Under the pieces are notes generated by a model. The model was not told where the DNA came from and did no database searches. It saw only the letters and a list, made by a program, of their open reading frames with translations. A DNA stretch of 64,000 bases, from assembly GCF_001667505.1 (NCBI RefSeq), contig NZ_LZHZ01000054.1, positions 62,001 to 126,000 on the forward strand. The letters run 5' to 3'. The translations under genes were made by a program, and so were the position numbers. Shown piece after piece: positions 26,310 to 35,333 of the stretch; within the stretch, counting starts at the first letter, position 1, and every line of letters begins with the position of its first letter. Source of the stretch: Mycobacterium sp. ACS1612 (GTDB taxonomy: Bacteria; Actinomycetota; Actinomycetes; Mycobacteriales; Mycobacteriaceae).

Positions 26310-27022
26310 CCACGCTGACATCGGCACTGCTGGACCCGCTGATGGCGGCCGACCCAATGGGCCCGCGCATCACGTACTACGACGACGCCACCGCCGAACG
26401 CATCGAACTGTCGACCGTCACGCTGGCCAACTGGGCGGCCAAAACCGGCAACCTGCTGCGCGACGAGTTGGGCGCGGGGTCCGGCAGCCGGGTCGCGGTG
26501 CTGCTGCCCGCGCATTGGCAGACCGCCGCCGTGCTGCTCGGAATCTGGTGGATTGGCGCGGAAGTCGTAACGGACGGCTTGCAAGAAGGGGGAGCCGACA
26601 TCGCGCTCTGCACGGCGGACCGGTTGGCGGATGCCGACACAGCCGTCAGCGTCGGCGAGATCGCGGTGCTCTCGCTCGACCCGTTCGGCAAGCCGGTTGC
26701 CGATCTGCCGGTCGGCCTCACCGACTATGCAACCGCGGTGCGGGTGCACGGTGACCAGATATCACCCGAGCCTCGGCCAGGGCCTGCACTGGACGGACGT
26801 GCGGTCGACGACGTGCTCGCAGCCGCCCAAACTTCCGCGGCCGCACAGGGTTTCACCGGCGACGACCGGGTGATGTCGACGGCCGGCTGGGCGACGGCCG
26901 ACGAGCTGATCACCAACTTGCTGGCGGTGTTCGCCGCGGGTGCCTCGCTGGTGCAGGTGGCCAATCCGGACCCCGCGGCGCTGGACCGCCGTCGCGAGAT
27001 GGAGAAAGTCACCCGCGGATAG
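26297..27022 (+). CDS. TIGR03089 family protein (Rv3268 type)
   Basis: The 241-residue protein resembles the N-terminal part of AMP-binding enzymes (ELSTVTLANWAAKTGNLLRDEL, AVLLPAHWQTAAVLLGIWWIG) but lacks the adenylate-forming P-loop and C-terminal domain. This is the definition of the actinobacterial TIGR03089 family. The function is unknown. The GTG at 26297 overlaps the end of the LCP gene by 13 bases. Rv3268 occupies the same place in M. tuberculosis. Confidence 0.85.
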   Translation: MRELTTLTSALLDPLMAADPMGPRITYYDDATAERIELSTVTLANWAAKTGNLLRDELGAGSGSRVAVLLPAHWQTAAVLLGIWWIGAEVVTDGLQEGGADIALCTADRLADADTAVSVGEIAVLSLDPFGKPVADLPVGLTDYATAVRVHGDQISPEPRPGPALDGRAVDDVLAAAQTSAAAQGFTGDDRVMSTAGWATADELITNLLAVFAAGASLVQVANPDPAALDRRREMEKVTRG

Positions 27023-27046
27023 CGTGCAAGTGCCGCGCTGACGGCC

Positions 27047-27619
27047 ATGATCGGTCGGCGCGAGCTTCTGGTGCTCGGGGCCGCTGCGGGGGTGGCGGTC
27101 GCCTGCTCGAAATCGCAGCAGAGCCCGCGTCGCGGTGCCGGAGGCGTCGATGCGGGTCATCCAGACGTGATCCTCGGCATGGGTGCACGAGCCACGGCCG
27201 CTGGTGGCGATGCCGGAGGGCGAAGTGGGCCACGCGCAGGTTGCGGCGGTTCGGACCCAGACACCGGAGATGACGCTGCCTGCCAGTGCGCCGGTCAGGT
27301 AGTCGACGGCTACGACTGGCCGGTCAACGGCACGCTCAACGATCCGAAAACCAGTGGCGTGCCGGTGAAGCCGAATCAGCGTGTGCGGATCCGGTTCATC
27401 AACGATTCGATGATGTTCCACCATTTCACTTGCACGGACACACCTTTGAAGTGATGGACGGCGAGACACCCAAGGCGCGCAAGGACACGGTGCTGGTGCC
27501 ACCGAAGCAAACCGTCACGGTCGACTTCGACACCGACAACCCCGGCAAGTGGATCAGCCACTACCACAACACCTATCACCTGGAAGCGGGATATGGCCTT
27601 CTTCGTGGAGTACGTCTAG
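27047..27619 (+). pseudogene. Decayed multicopper oxidase
   Basis: The reading starts as a lipoprotein-like precursor (MIGRRELLVLGAAAGVAVAC) at 27047, but the remaining coding sequence is far too short for a multicopper oxidase of about 500 residues. Downstream it matches the C-terminal copper-binding domain: VRIRFINDSMMFHHF, then in a second frame HLHGHTFEVMDG, TVLVPPKQTVTVDFDTDN and ISHYHNTYHLEAG. A third frame ends with MAFFVEYV and a stop at 27617. There are at least two single-base frameshifts (near 27426 and 27592) and a large internal deletion. The usual HCH motif reads HYH. It is not functional. Confidence 0.75.
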
Positions 27620-27932
27620 CCCTCGGGATAGAACAGAAACAGCACGCACCCCTTCGCCGATTGCGGCACGTGCCAGGAGCCGGCGGGCGCGTGCAGGAAG
27701 GTGCCCGCGGGATAGTCGTTCACCCGTCGTTGAACACCCCGGACACCACGTACGCCTCCTCAGGCCCCGGACTGTGGTGGTCCTGCCCGCGCCACACGGC
27801 GCCTGGGCGGATCGTCGTGATCGCGGCCTTTGCTCCGTTGGGACCCGTCCACAACAGCCGGACGGTGATCCCGGGAAAAACCTCTCGCTCCGGCACATCC
27901 GACGTCTGAACCCATTCGTAGCCGGGAACAAG
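27616..27932 (-). pseudogene. Decayed cupin-domain protein
   Basis: On the minus strand the segment from 27932 reads LVPGYEWVQTSDVPEREVFPG, TVRLLWTGPNGAKAAITTIR and GPEEAYVVSGVFNDG. It then stops at a frameshift near 27727 and continues in another frame as NDYPAGTFLHAPAGSWHVP and LFLFYPEG. This is a ChrR-type cupin with its metal-site region split by a one-base deletion and no start codon. Its stop codon overlaps the stop of the convergent multicopper oxidase remnant. Confidence 0.7.
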
Positions 27933-27943
27933 CCGTGTCGGGC

Positions 27944-28105
27944 TTGGTCAGAGCGCCGCAACCGAGGTGCGTGCGCGCCCGCGAACAGCGCTTTCAGCGA
28001 TCCATCACCGACCGGCAGCTGATGACGCGGATCATCCCGCTACAGACCGAAATAACCGCCGCCGCAGAGCTTTACATGTCGCTTGCGGCGGCCGAGCGCA
28101 GGTGA
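27944..28105 (+). other. Open frame of unknown status between remnants and fadE25
   Basis: A 53-codon frame with a possible TTG start encodes a peptide ending SITDRQLMTRIIPLQTEITA and AELYMSLAAAERR. It looks like the C-terminal helices of a larger protein, so it may be one more gene remnant in this decayed patch. No family was recognised, and no ribosome-binding site is visible. Confidence 0.2.
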
Positions 28106-28150
28106 TCTCGTCGAAGACCGAACGCTGCGGTGACGACGCGCCAGCGCGTC

Positions 28151-29314
28151 CTACTTCAGCAGCGCACGCGACATGACGACGCGCTGAATCTGGTTGGTGC
28201 CCTCGTAGATCTGGGTGATCTTGGCGTCACGCATGAACCGCTCGACCGGGAAGTCGGTGGTGTAGCCGTAGCCGCCGAACAACTGCACGGCGTCGGTGGT
28301 GATCTCCATCGCGATGTCGGAGGCGAAGCATTTCGACGCCGATGAGATGAACCCGAGGTTGGCCTCACCGCGCTCTGCCCGCGCCGCCGCGGTGTACACC
28401 ATCAGCCGAGCGGCCTCCAGCTTCATCGCCATGTCGGCGAGCATGAACTGCACGGCCTGGAAGTCGGCGATCGCCGTACCGAACTGCTTGCGCTCCTTGA
28501 CATATGCGATGGCCGCGTCCAGCGCACCCTGCGCGATGCCGACGGCCTGCGCGCCGATGGTCGGGCGGGTGTGGTCGAGCGTCGCAAGCGCCGTCTTGAA
28601 GCCGGTGCCCGGTTCGCCGATGATCCGGTCTCCGGGGATGCGGCAGTCCTCGAAGTACAACTCGGTGGTCGGCGAACCCTTGATGCCCATCTTGTGTTCC
28701 TTGGCGCCCACCGAGAAACCGGGGTCGTCCTTGTGCACCACGAACGCCGAGATGCCGTTGGCGCCCTTGTCCGGATCGGTCACGGCCATCACGGTGTACC
28801 ACGTCGAGTGTCCGCCGTTGGAGATCCAACACTTGGCGCCGTTGAGCACCCACTCGTCGCCCTCCTGGCGCGCGCGTGTGCGCATCGACGCGGCGTCGCT
28901 ACCCGCCTCCCGCTCGGACAACGCGTACGACGCGACGGCCTCACCCGACGCGATCGACGGCAGCACCTGCTTCTTGAGCTCCTCGGAACCCCGCAACAGC
29001 ATGCCCATGGTGCCCAGCTTGTTGCAGATCGGGATCAGCGACGACGACGCACACACCCGCGCCACCTCTTCGATGACGATGCAGGCGGCGATCGAGTCGC
29101 CGCCCTGGCCCCCGTACTCCTCGGGAATGTGGATCGCGGCGAACCCCGACGACGTCAGCGCCGCCAGCGCTTCATCGGTGTATCGCGCCTTTTCGTCTAC
29201 GTCCGCGGCGTACGGCGCGATCTCCTTCTCACACAGATCCCGCAGCACCGCGCGCAGCTCGATGTGCTCGTCGGGAAGCTTGAAAGCGTCAAACGACGGA
29301 TTACCAAAGGCCAT
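28151..29314 (-). CDS. fadE25: Acyl-CoA dehydrogenase FadE25
   Basis: This 387-residue short-chain-type acyl-CoA dehydrogenase has AYALSEREAGSDAASM and GAKCWISNGG for flavin binding, and FGGYGYTTDFPVERFMRDAK near the C-terminus. It has the catalytic glutamate in QIYEGTNQIQR. It oxidises acyl-CoA in beta-oxidation or branched-chain catabolism. The ATG at 29314 follows AAGGAGTCGCC. It corresponds to Rv3274c, which also precedes purE and purK. Confidence 0.94.
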   Translation of the reverse strand: MAFGNPSFDAFKLPDEHIELRAVLRDLCEKEIAPYAADVDEKARYTDEALAALTSSGFAAIHIPEEYGGQGGDSIAACIVIEEVARVCASSSLIPICNKLGTMGMLLRGSEELKKQVLPSIASGEAVASYALSEREAGSDAASMRTRARQEGDEWVLNGAKCWISNGGHSTWYTVMAVTDPDKGANGISAFVVHKDDPGFSVGAKEHKMGIKGSPTTELYFEDCRIPGDRIIGEPGTGFKTALATLDHTRPTIGAQAVGIAQGALDAAIAYVKERKQFGTAIADFQAVQFMLADMAMKLEAARLMVYTAAARAERGEANLGFISSASKCFASDIAMEITTDAVQLFGGYGYTTDFPVERFMRDAKITQIYEGTNQIQRVVMSRALLK

Positions 29315-29342
29315 GGCGACTCCTTGCTACTCGCCGGTAACC

Positions 29343-30167
29343 TTACCGTTTTCCTCCGGACACGAGCTGAAGCCCTCGCACCATTGAACGGTAGGTGCTG
29401 TGGTACAGCGTCCGGGCCAGCCGGCTCTTGCGGAGGATGTCCTTGGCGCCCTGTGGCGCGACCAGCCCGACCTCGTGACCGGCGAATTCCGACGTCGCGG
29501 TCGTCAGCCGGAGCTTGCCCGCCAGCGCCGCCTCGACCTCGCCGCGGTAGAACTCGCTGTGCTCGGCCTGGGTGAAGAACACCTTGTTGAAGCCGATCAG
29601 GAACGGCACCAGCTTGGCACCCCCGTTGAGGTACCGCAGCGTGCCGGTGGCGACGCCGGGCCAGTACTCGTTGAACACATCGTCGGCGATCACAATGCCG
29701 CCGTCGGCCAGCGTCGCCTCGGCCAGTTTCATATCGCTGTAGACGATGTCGTCGGTGTGCCCGCCGTCGACGGAGAAGAAGCGGATGTCGCCGCCTGCGA
29801 GCTCACGCAGCTTGCCAGGGTCGAGCTTGGTCGAGTCGCCCTGATGCACCGAGACGTCCTCCATCGAGGACCACAGCGTGACGTTGTTGGCGAACTTCTC
29901 GTAGTCGCCGTGCCCCGAGCCGTCGACGTTGAGATCCTGGTCGCCGAAGATGTCGATGGCCACCGACCGGTCCCCCGGCCGCTGCAGCAGGCGCAAACCG
30001 ATGAACAGCTTGCCGTGGTGCACGCCGATCTCGGCGACCGCACCCGACACCTGCTTTGCGCGCTGAGCCGCGTCGAGCACATCGAGGACCAGAAGAATCT
30101 CTGGTTCCAGGAAGCCTGCGACGAACCGCTGGCCAATTGCCCGGTACCGATTGAAGTTTGGCTGCAT
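29343..30167 (-). CDS. Class I SAM-dependent methyltransferase
   Basis: The 274-residue protein has a Rossmann methyltransferase core: GAVAEIGVHHGKLFIGL (motif I), VAIDIFGDQ (motif II), GDIRFFSVDGGHTDDIVYSD and GGIVIADDVF (post II and III). This pattern is common in cephalosporin-hydroxylase-like and sugar O-methyltransferases of cell-envelope loci. The substrate is unknown. It lies between fadE25 and purE, where M. tuberculosis has no gene in my memory, and 11 bases after the purE stop, so it is probably co-transcribed with purK-purE. Confidence 0.8.
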   Translation of the reverse strand: MQPNFNRYRAIGQRFVAGFLEPEILLVLDVLDAAQRAKQVSGAVAEIGVHHGKLFIGLRLLQRPGDRSVAIDIFGDQDLNVDGSGHGDYEKFANNVTLWSSMEDVSVHQGDSTKLDPGKLRELAGGDIRFFSVDGGHTDDIVYSDMKLAEATLADGGIVIADDVFNEYWPGVATGTLRYLNGGAKLVPFLIGFNKVFFTQAEHSEFYRGEVEAALAGKLRLTTATSEFAGHEVGLVAPQGAKDILRKSRLARTLYHSTYRSMVRGLQLVSGGKR

Positions 30168-30178
30168 CGGTAGGCAGC

Positions 30179-30691
30179 CTACTGCCCGAGCAGCCGATTT
30201 CGCAGTGCGGCGTCCTTTTGCAACACCATGTCCGCCAGGTTGCTCTGGAATTCGGCCATCCGCGTTCGCAACGCCTCGTCGGACGCCCCCAGGATGCGCA
30301 CCGCGAGCAGTCCGGCGTTGCGGGCGCCGCCGATCGACACCGTCGCCACCGGCACGCCTGCGGGCATCTGCACGATCGACAGCAGCGAATCCATGCCGTC
30401 GAGCTTGGCCAGCGGCACCGGCACCCCGATCACGGGCAGCGGTGTTGCCGAGGCGACCATGCCGGGTAGATGGGCGGCGCCGCCCGCGCCGGCGATGATC
30501 ACCTCGATGCCGCGGCCCGCCGCACTCTGCGCGTACTCGAGCATGCGGGCCGGGGTGCGATGTGCGGACACCACGCCCACCTCGAACGGCACGTCGAATT
30601 CGGCCAGCGCGTGGGCGGCCTCCTCCATCACCGACCAGTCGCTGTCGCTGCCCATGATCACGCCGACCCGCGGGCCACTAGTCATGGTCAT
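30179..30691 (-). CDS. purE: N5-carboxyaminoimidazole ribonucleotide mutase
   Basis: PurE moves the carboxyl group of N5-CAIR to give CAIR in purine synthesis. The 170-residue protein has the class I motifs VGVIMGSDSDW, VVSAHRTPARM, IIAGAGGAAHLPGM and GIGGARNAG-like SIGGARNAGLLA. The ATG at 30691 overlaps the end of purK by 14 bases, so the two consecutive pathway enzymes are translationally coupled; a second in-frame ATG two codons on is possible. Confidence 0.96.
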   Translation of the reverse strand: MTMTSGPRVGVIMGSDSDWSVMEEAAHALAEFDVPFEVGVVSAHRTPARMLEYAQSAAGRGIEVIIAGAGGAAHLPGMVASATPLPVIGVPVPLAKLDGMDSLLSIVQMPAGVPVATVSIGGARNAGLLAVRILGASDEALRTRMAEFQSNLADMVLQKDAALRNRLLGQ

Positions 30692-31904
30692 GCCCGCTCC
30701 ACCCGTCCGTCCACTCCGCATGCGACAACCAGTGTGCGGCCCGCATCGCACGCTCCCGGACATCGGCGACGTAGTCGTCGTCGTCCAGCGATCCGCCTGA
30801 CGCGCCGAGAATGTTGACGTGGCCGATCTTGCGGTTCGGCCGCTCCCCCTTGCCGTACAGGTGAACTCGGGCCTCCGGGATCCGGCCGAACAAGTGGTGC
30901 AGCCGCTCGTCCATGCTCATCGCCGGGGTCTGCTGCGCGCCAATCACGTTGCCCATCACCGTGACCGGCGCGATCGGCGACGTCTCACCGAGCGGATAGT
31001 CGAGCACCGCCCTCAGGTGCTGCTCGAATTGCCCTGTGCGCGCACCGTCCATGCTCCAGTGCCCCGAGTTGTGCGGACGCATCGCCAACTCGTTGACCAC
31101 CAGCGTGCCGTCCACCGTTTCGAAGAGTTCCACCGCCAACACTCCGACGACGCCGAGCTCGTGAGCCAGTCGCAATGCGAGTTGCCCTGCAGCGCTGGCT
31201 AATTCGGTATTCAGCCGGGGTGCGGGAGCGATCACCTCGACGCAGATCCCGTCGCACTGAACGGTTTGCACCACCGGCCACGCCGCGCCCTGCCCGAACG
31301 GTGACCGCGCCACCAGCGCAGCCAACTCGCGGCGCATCGCGACCTTCTCCTCGACCAGCACCGCCGTGCCGTCGGCCAGATAACGGCTCGCGACCTCACG
31401 CGCCTCCGCGACGTCGCGCGCCAGCGTCACCCCGCGCCCGTCATACCCGCCGCGGGCCTTCTTGACCACCACGTCGGTGCCGACGCGGGCCGCGAACGCG
31501 TCGACGTCGGAGAGTTCCGTCACCTCCGCGAACCGCGGCACCGGCGCGCCGACCGCCTCGAGGCGCCGACGCATCACCAACTTGTCCTGCGCGTGAATCA
31601 GCGCCGAGGGCGGCGGCGCCACGTTCACACCGTCGGCGACCAGCTTTTCCAGCAGGTCGGTAGGCACGTGCTCGTGGTCGAACGTCAGCGCATCGGCCCC
31701 GGCGGCGGCCTTCCGCAGCGCCTCCAGGTCGGTGTGCGCCCCGATCACGACGTCGGGGCTGACCTGGGCGGCCGGGTCGTCGGGGCTGGCGGCCAGCACG
31801 CGCAGCGTCTGACCCAGCGCAATCGCCGCCTGATGGGTCATCCTGGCCAGTTGCCCGCCGCCGACCATGGTCACCACCGGAGGCGTCTTCGGGTCACGTG
31901 GCAT
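30678..31904 (-). CDS. purK: N5-carboxyaminoimidazole ribonucleotide synthase
   Basis: PurK uses ATP and bicarbonate to carboxylate aminoimidazole ribonucleotide, feeding PurE. The 408-residue ATP-grasp enzyme has the N-terminal VVTMVGGGQLARM motif, the KKARGGYDGRGV ATP-binding loop and VNELAMRPHNSGHW at the metal and substrate site. The ATG at 31904 follows AAGGGGC. Divergent from the GtrA gene. Confidence 0.96.
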   Translation of the reverse strand: MPRDPKTPPVVTMVGGGQLARMTHQAAIALGQTLRVLAASPDDPAAQVSPDVVIGAHTDLEALRKAAAGADALTFDHEHVPTDLLEKLVADGVNVAPPPSALIHAQDKLVMRRRLEAVGAPVPRFAEVTELSDVDAFAARVGTDVVVKKARGGYDGRGVTLARDVAEAREVASRYLADGTAVLVEEKVAMRRELAALVARSPFGQGAAWPVVQTVQCDGICVEVIAPAPRLNTELASAAGQLALRLAHELGVVGVLAVELFETVDGTLVVNELAMRPHNSGHWSMDGARTGQFEQHLRAVLDYPLGETSPIAPVTVMGNVIGAQQTPAMSMDERLHHLFGRIPEARVHLYGKGERPNRKIGHVNILGASGGSLDDDDYVADVRERAMRAAHWLSHAEWTDGWSGHDHD

Positions 31905-31999
31905 GCCCCTTATGTTGTCATGGCCGTGACACGTTCCTTTACCGACTGTGACCTGCACGGGTACGCGTGGCCTGTGGTATTTCCGTACACTGCGCTGTT

Positions 32000-32671
32000 G
32001 TGTCCTTCACCGATGCCACGATCGCACGGCTGCCCCGCCCGGTCCGGCCGTACTTCGAGCGGCATCACGAACTGATCAAGTTCGCCATCGTCGGGGCGAC
32101 CACCTTCGTCATCGACTCGGCGGTGTTCTACACCCTCAAGTTGACCGTGCTCGAGCCCAAGCCGGTGACCGCCAAGATCATCGCGGGCATCGTGGCCGTG
32201 ATCGCGTCGTACATCCTCAATCGCGAATGGAGCTTCCAGAACCGTGGCGGTCGGGAACGCCACCACGAAGCGCTGATGTTCTTCGCGTTCAGCGGTGTCG
32301 GCGTGCTGCTGTCCATGGCCCCGCTGTACTTCTCCAGCTACGTGCTGCAGTTGCGTGTCCCCGACGTGTCGCTGACCGTCGAGAACATCGCCGACTTCGT
32401 CTCCGCGTACATCGTCGGCAACCTGCTGCAGATGGCGTTCCGGTTCTGGGCGTTCCGCCGCTGGGTGTTCCCCGACGAGTTCGGCCGTCACCCCGATTCG
32501 GCCATCGAATCCACCTTCACCGCAGGCGGTCTGGCCGAGGTGCTCGAGGACGAGTACGAGCGTACGCATGAAGACGGTAAGGTCACGCCGCTGCGGCGGC
32601 CCACCCGGCGCGCCCGCCGGCTGGGTCAGCTCGGAGATTCCTCCGAGCCAAGGGTGTCGAAGACTTCGTGA
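32000..32671 (+). CDS. GtrA family membrane protein (Rv3277 type)
   Basis: This 223-residue protein has four membrane helices and the GtrA pattern LIKFAIVGATTFVIDSAVFY at the start, then SYILNREWSF and FRFWAFRRWVFPDEF. GtrA-like proteins are thought to flip or position polyprenyl-linked sugars for cell-surface polysaccharides. The GTG at 32000 follows a TACACT -10 element (31986-31991) by eight bases, suggesting a nearly leaderless mRNA. Its end overlaps the convergent PH-domain gene by 46 bases. Confidence 0.88.
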   Translation: MSFTDATIARLPRPVRPYFERHHELIKFAIVGATTFVIDSAVFYTLKLTVLEPKPVTAKIIAGIVAVIASYILNREWSFQNRGGRERHHEALMFFAFSGVGVLLSMAPLYFSSYVLQLRVPDVSLTVENIADFVSAYIVGNLLQMAFRFWAFRRWVFPDEFGRHPDSAIESTFTAGGLAEVLEDEYERTHEDGKVTPLRRPTRRARRLGQLGDSSEPRVSKTS

Positions 32672-33144
32672 TACAGCAGTGAGTGCACGCGTTCCACACG
32701 TGGAATGTCGTGGAACTCAAGGGGATCCTGCGACGCCGATTCGATGATCAGCGTCCCGGTGCGCAACACCCGGTCGGTCAGCCCGTGCCGAAACTCGACG
32801 CTGTTGATCCGCGCCAGCGGAATGTCTATACCCGCCCTGGTGAGCAATCCGTGCCGGAACATCACCCGCCGGTCGGTGATGACGAAATGCGTTGTCCACC
32901 AATCGAGAAACGGCCACACTGTCAACCATCCAATGATCACCAGCCAGATCACCCCGATGACGATGAGGATGACGTTGCGCGCAGTGCGATCCCAATTCGT
33001 CTGGTTGACGTAGCCCGCACCGAACGCGGCCAATGCCGTGACGATCAACAGGATCAGCACCGGGCCGATCAACCGTTTCCAGTGCGGATGGCGGTGCAGC
33101 ACGACCTGCTCGTCGCCGGCGAGCACGTTGTCCGGGTAGCCCAC
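32626..33144 (-). CDS. PH-domain membrane protein (Rv3278c type)
   Basis: The 172-residue protein has two membrane helices (about residues 27-45 and 60-80). A bacterial PH-like domain (bPH2/DUF304) follows, with HFVITDRRVMFRHGLLTRAG, IDIPLARINSVEF and GTLIIESAS. Function unknown; such proteins sit at the membrane in many Gram-positives. The GTG at 33144 gives exactly the M. tuberculosis length. Its 3' end overlaps the GtrA gene tail-to-tail. Confidence 0.85.
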   Translation of the reverse strand: MGYPDNVLAGDEQVVLHRHPHWKRLIGPVLILLIVTALAAFGAGYVNQTNWDRTARNVILIVIGVIWLVIIGWLTVWPFLDWWTTHFVITDRRVMFRHGLLTRAGIDIPLARINSVEFRHGLTDRVLRTGTLIIESASQDPLEFHDIPRVERVHSLLYHEVFDTLGSEESPS

Positions 33145-33184
33145 GGCAGCGACTCTACCCAGCCGAACCCCCGTCGAGCGGGAG

Positions 33185-34423
33185 TTAACCCGACTTGCAG
33201 TCGTTGACCGCCGGTTTGCCCGCGAACCGATCGGCCAACCAGGCCAGCACCGTCTCGCCCGTCGGCGGGTTGTGGCCCCCGTCGGGGTCGAAGTCGATGG
33301 TGATCGTGCCACCCATCTCGCATGCCCGCGCAATCCCGGCCTTGGTCCACTCCGCGTCGATGTACGGGTCCTGGCCGCCGTACCAGACGTACAGCGGTGC
33401 AGACAGCGGCTTCTGCGGTATCGCCCACTGCTTCAGCAGGTCCCGCAGATGGATCGCCGCATCGGCGTTGTCGGGCGCGAAATCGTTGGGGCCCAACCGC
33501 TTGATCGCCTCTCCGCGTTGGTAAGCCGTGTCTTCGCTGCACGCCGACATCGCGTTCCAGAATTCTTTGGCCGTGCCGTGGCGGTACAGGTCGCGGTCGA
33601 GGTCTGGGTGCAGACGCGCGAGTGATTCGATGATCGCCTGCGTCACCGCGCCCTGCTCGCGGCTCAGCTTGCCCTCCTGAGCCTTGTCGACGAGCGCCGA
33701 CAGATCGGTCGGTGGTGACGTCGCGGCGGCGCCCACCAGGGTCAACTCCGGGGCGTAATTGGCCGCCTGTTCGTCTGCCGCCCACGCCGCGCCGCCACCC
33801 TGCGAACCGCCCATCGCGGCCCACTTGGTGGAGATGTCGGGAAAGGTGCGGCGCAACGCCCGCACCGCGTCGATCATGTTCAGGCCTGCGGTCTTCGAAT
33901 CCGCATAGGGGTGAACACCTTTGGCGCCCAGGCCTTGATAGTCGGGGAAGGCGACCGCGTATCCGAGCTTGGTCAGCACCCGCACCACGCCGATATAGGA
34001 GGAAAGGTCAGGGGACAGTGACGGCGCGCATTCGTTGTCGATGCCCAGCGTGCCGTGCCCGAAGCCGACCACCGGCCACCCGCCGTCGGGTGGCTTGCCC
34101 TTCGGCACGAACACCGATCCCGACACCACAGTCGGCGCTCCGGTGTCGCCGGAGGTGGACCGGTACAACACCCTGGCGGCCTGCAAGTCCCTGCCCATGA
34201 AGGTGCGGGTGACTCCCGGCATCGTGGTGGCCGACACCAGGCTGCCCGGACCCGATCCGGTCAGATCCGCCGACGCCACGCGCACCGGCGGGCCACCCGA
34301 CGACGGAAACAGATCGAGAAATTTGATGGCCGACGGCTGAAGATAAGGAAACAGCATCACCGCGGCCGCGATCCCGGCCACCAGAACAAGCGCTACACCA
34401 GACCAGAGCACTGAACGGCGCAT
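33185..34423 (-). CDS. LIP-family secreted lipase/esterase, copy 1
   Basis: This 412-residue alpha/beta-hydrolase of the secretory lipase (LIP) family has an N-terminal signal anchor (about residues 5-27). It has the oxyanion segment VVGFGHGTLGI and the nucleophile elbow GGSQGGG (about Ser207). The acid is in YGGQDPYID (about Asp351) and the base in PDGGHNPP (about His383), so the triad looks complete. ECAPS, SACSED and RACEMG cysteines are conserved among the window's paralogs. The ATG at 34423 has a perfect AAGGAGG site. It lies between birA and the PH gene, about 6 kb from its nearest paralog, and is absent there in M. tuberculosis. Confidence 0.85.
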   Translation of the reverse strand: MRRSVLWSGVALVLVAGIAAAVMLFPYLQPSAIKFLDLFPSSGGPPVRVASADLTGSGPGSLVSATTMPGVTRTFMGRDLQAARVLYRSTSGDTGAPTVVSGSVFVPKGKPPDGGWPVVGFGHGTLGIDNECAPSLSPDLSSYIGVVRVLTKLGYAVAFPDYQGLGAKGVHPYADSKTAGLNMIDAVRALRRTFPDISTKWAAMGGSQGGGAAWAADEQAANYAPELTLVGAAATSPPTDLSALVDKAQEGKLSREQGAVTQAIIESLARLHPDLDRDLYRHGTAKEFWNAMSACSEDTAYQRGEAIKRLGPNDFAPDNADAAIHLRDLLKQWAIPQKPLSAPLYVWYGGQDPYIDAEWTKAGIARACEMGGTITIDFDPDGGHNPPTGETVLAWLADRFAGKPAVNDCKSG

Positions 34424-34524
34424 GCGCCTCCTTGGCTTTCTCCTCGTCGGCAATGTGTCCAAGACCCGCGCACAACCTACCCGACCGACCTCGCGTCGCC
34501 GGAAGCGAACGCGGCACACCGATT

Positions 34525-35319
34525 TCAGCGCAGGTGCACGATGTCTCCGGCGGATACCGGGACCTCGTCGCCGTCTGAATCGATGTGCAACCGGCCCTGC
34601 TCGTCGATCGACCGCGCAACACCGACCACGTCCCGCCCGCCGGGCAGAATCGCACGCACCTGCGAGCCGATGGTCACGCTGCGTGCCCGGTACTGGGCGA
34701 TCAACTCGGCGTCGGCGCCGCCCGCCGCCTGCCAGCGGTCGATGCGGCGGCCCAACTCCCGCAACAACGCCCGCGCGAGTTCGGTGCGATCGGGCGCCTC
34801 GACTCCCAGGCTGCGCAGCGACGTCGCCTGCGCGTCCGGAACTTCGTCGTCGCGCAGCGTCACGTTGAGTCCGATGCCGATGACGATGAACCGCTGGGCC
34901 GCGGCGACCTCGGTCAGGATGCCTGCCAACTTCCGACCGCGTGCCAGCACGTCGTTGGGCCACTTGAGTCCCGCCTCGACACCGTCCACTGCAGCCACCG
35001 CGTCCACGACGGCCACGCCGGTGGCAAGAGGCAGCCAACCCCACGCGTCGGGCGATACCGCGCCGGGGTCGACACCCACCGACATCGTCAACTGGGCGCC
35101 GGGAGACGTCCACACGCGGCCGTTGCGGCCCCGCCCTGCGGTCTGATGTTCGGCGATCAGAACCGCCCCCGCGATGGTTTCGCCGGCGGCCGCGCGGGCG
35201 AGCAGATCGGCGTTGGTCGACTCGGTGCGCTCGACCACTTCCAATTGCCGCCACGGCGCCGCTAGGCTTCCGCGAAGCGCCGCCGCGTCAATTGGAGGAG
35301 AGGCATTCAAATTTGCCAT
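34525..35319 (-). CDS. birA: Biotin-[acetyl-CoA-carboxylase] ligase
   Basis: BirA biotinylates the carboxyl carrier domains of acyl-CoA carboxylases. The 264-residue monofunctional ligase has TESTNADLLARA, the biotinyl-AMP loop GRGRNGRVW, LKWPNDVL and KLAGILTEV. There is no N-terminal helix-turn-helix, so it is not a repressor. In M. tuberculosis birA and accD5 are adjacent and divergent; here a 25-kb polysaccharide island separates them. The ATG at 35319 lies eight bases after a TATAAG -10 element. Confidence 0.95.
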   Translation of the reverse strand: MANLNASPPIDAAALRGSLAAPWRQLEVVERTESTNADLLARAAAGETIAGAVLIAEHQTAGRGRNGRVWTSPGAQLTMSVGVDPGAVSPDAWGWLPLATGVAVVDAVAAVDGVEAGLKWPNDVLARGRKLAGILTEVAAAQRFIVIGIGLNVTLRDDEVPDAQATSLRSLGVEAPDRTELARALLRELGRRIDRWQAAGGADAELIAQYRARSVTIGSQVRAILPGGRDVVGVARSIDEQGRLHIDSDGDEVPVSAGDIVHLR

Positions 35320-35327
35320 GGTTCGAA

Positions 35328-35333
35328 CTTATA
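35328..35333 (-). promoter_or_regulatory. Probable -10 element of birA
   Basis: The minus strand reads TATAAG at 35333-35328, eight bases before the birA ATG, so transcription probably starts at or very near the start codon (leaderless or nearly so). The surrounding 35,320-35,512 is an A/T-rich gap without a gene and marks the left edge of the polysaccharide island. Confidence 0.5.

Noticed and set aside
33185..35254. A very long minus-strand open frame spanning LIP copy 1 and birA
   Set aside because: Only the part from the ATG at 34423 resembles a protein family. The upstream part is the reverse frame over birA, which is itself a clear gene with its own start and stop.
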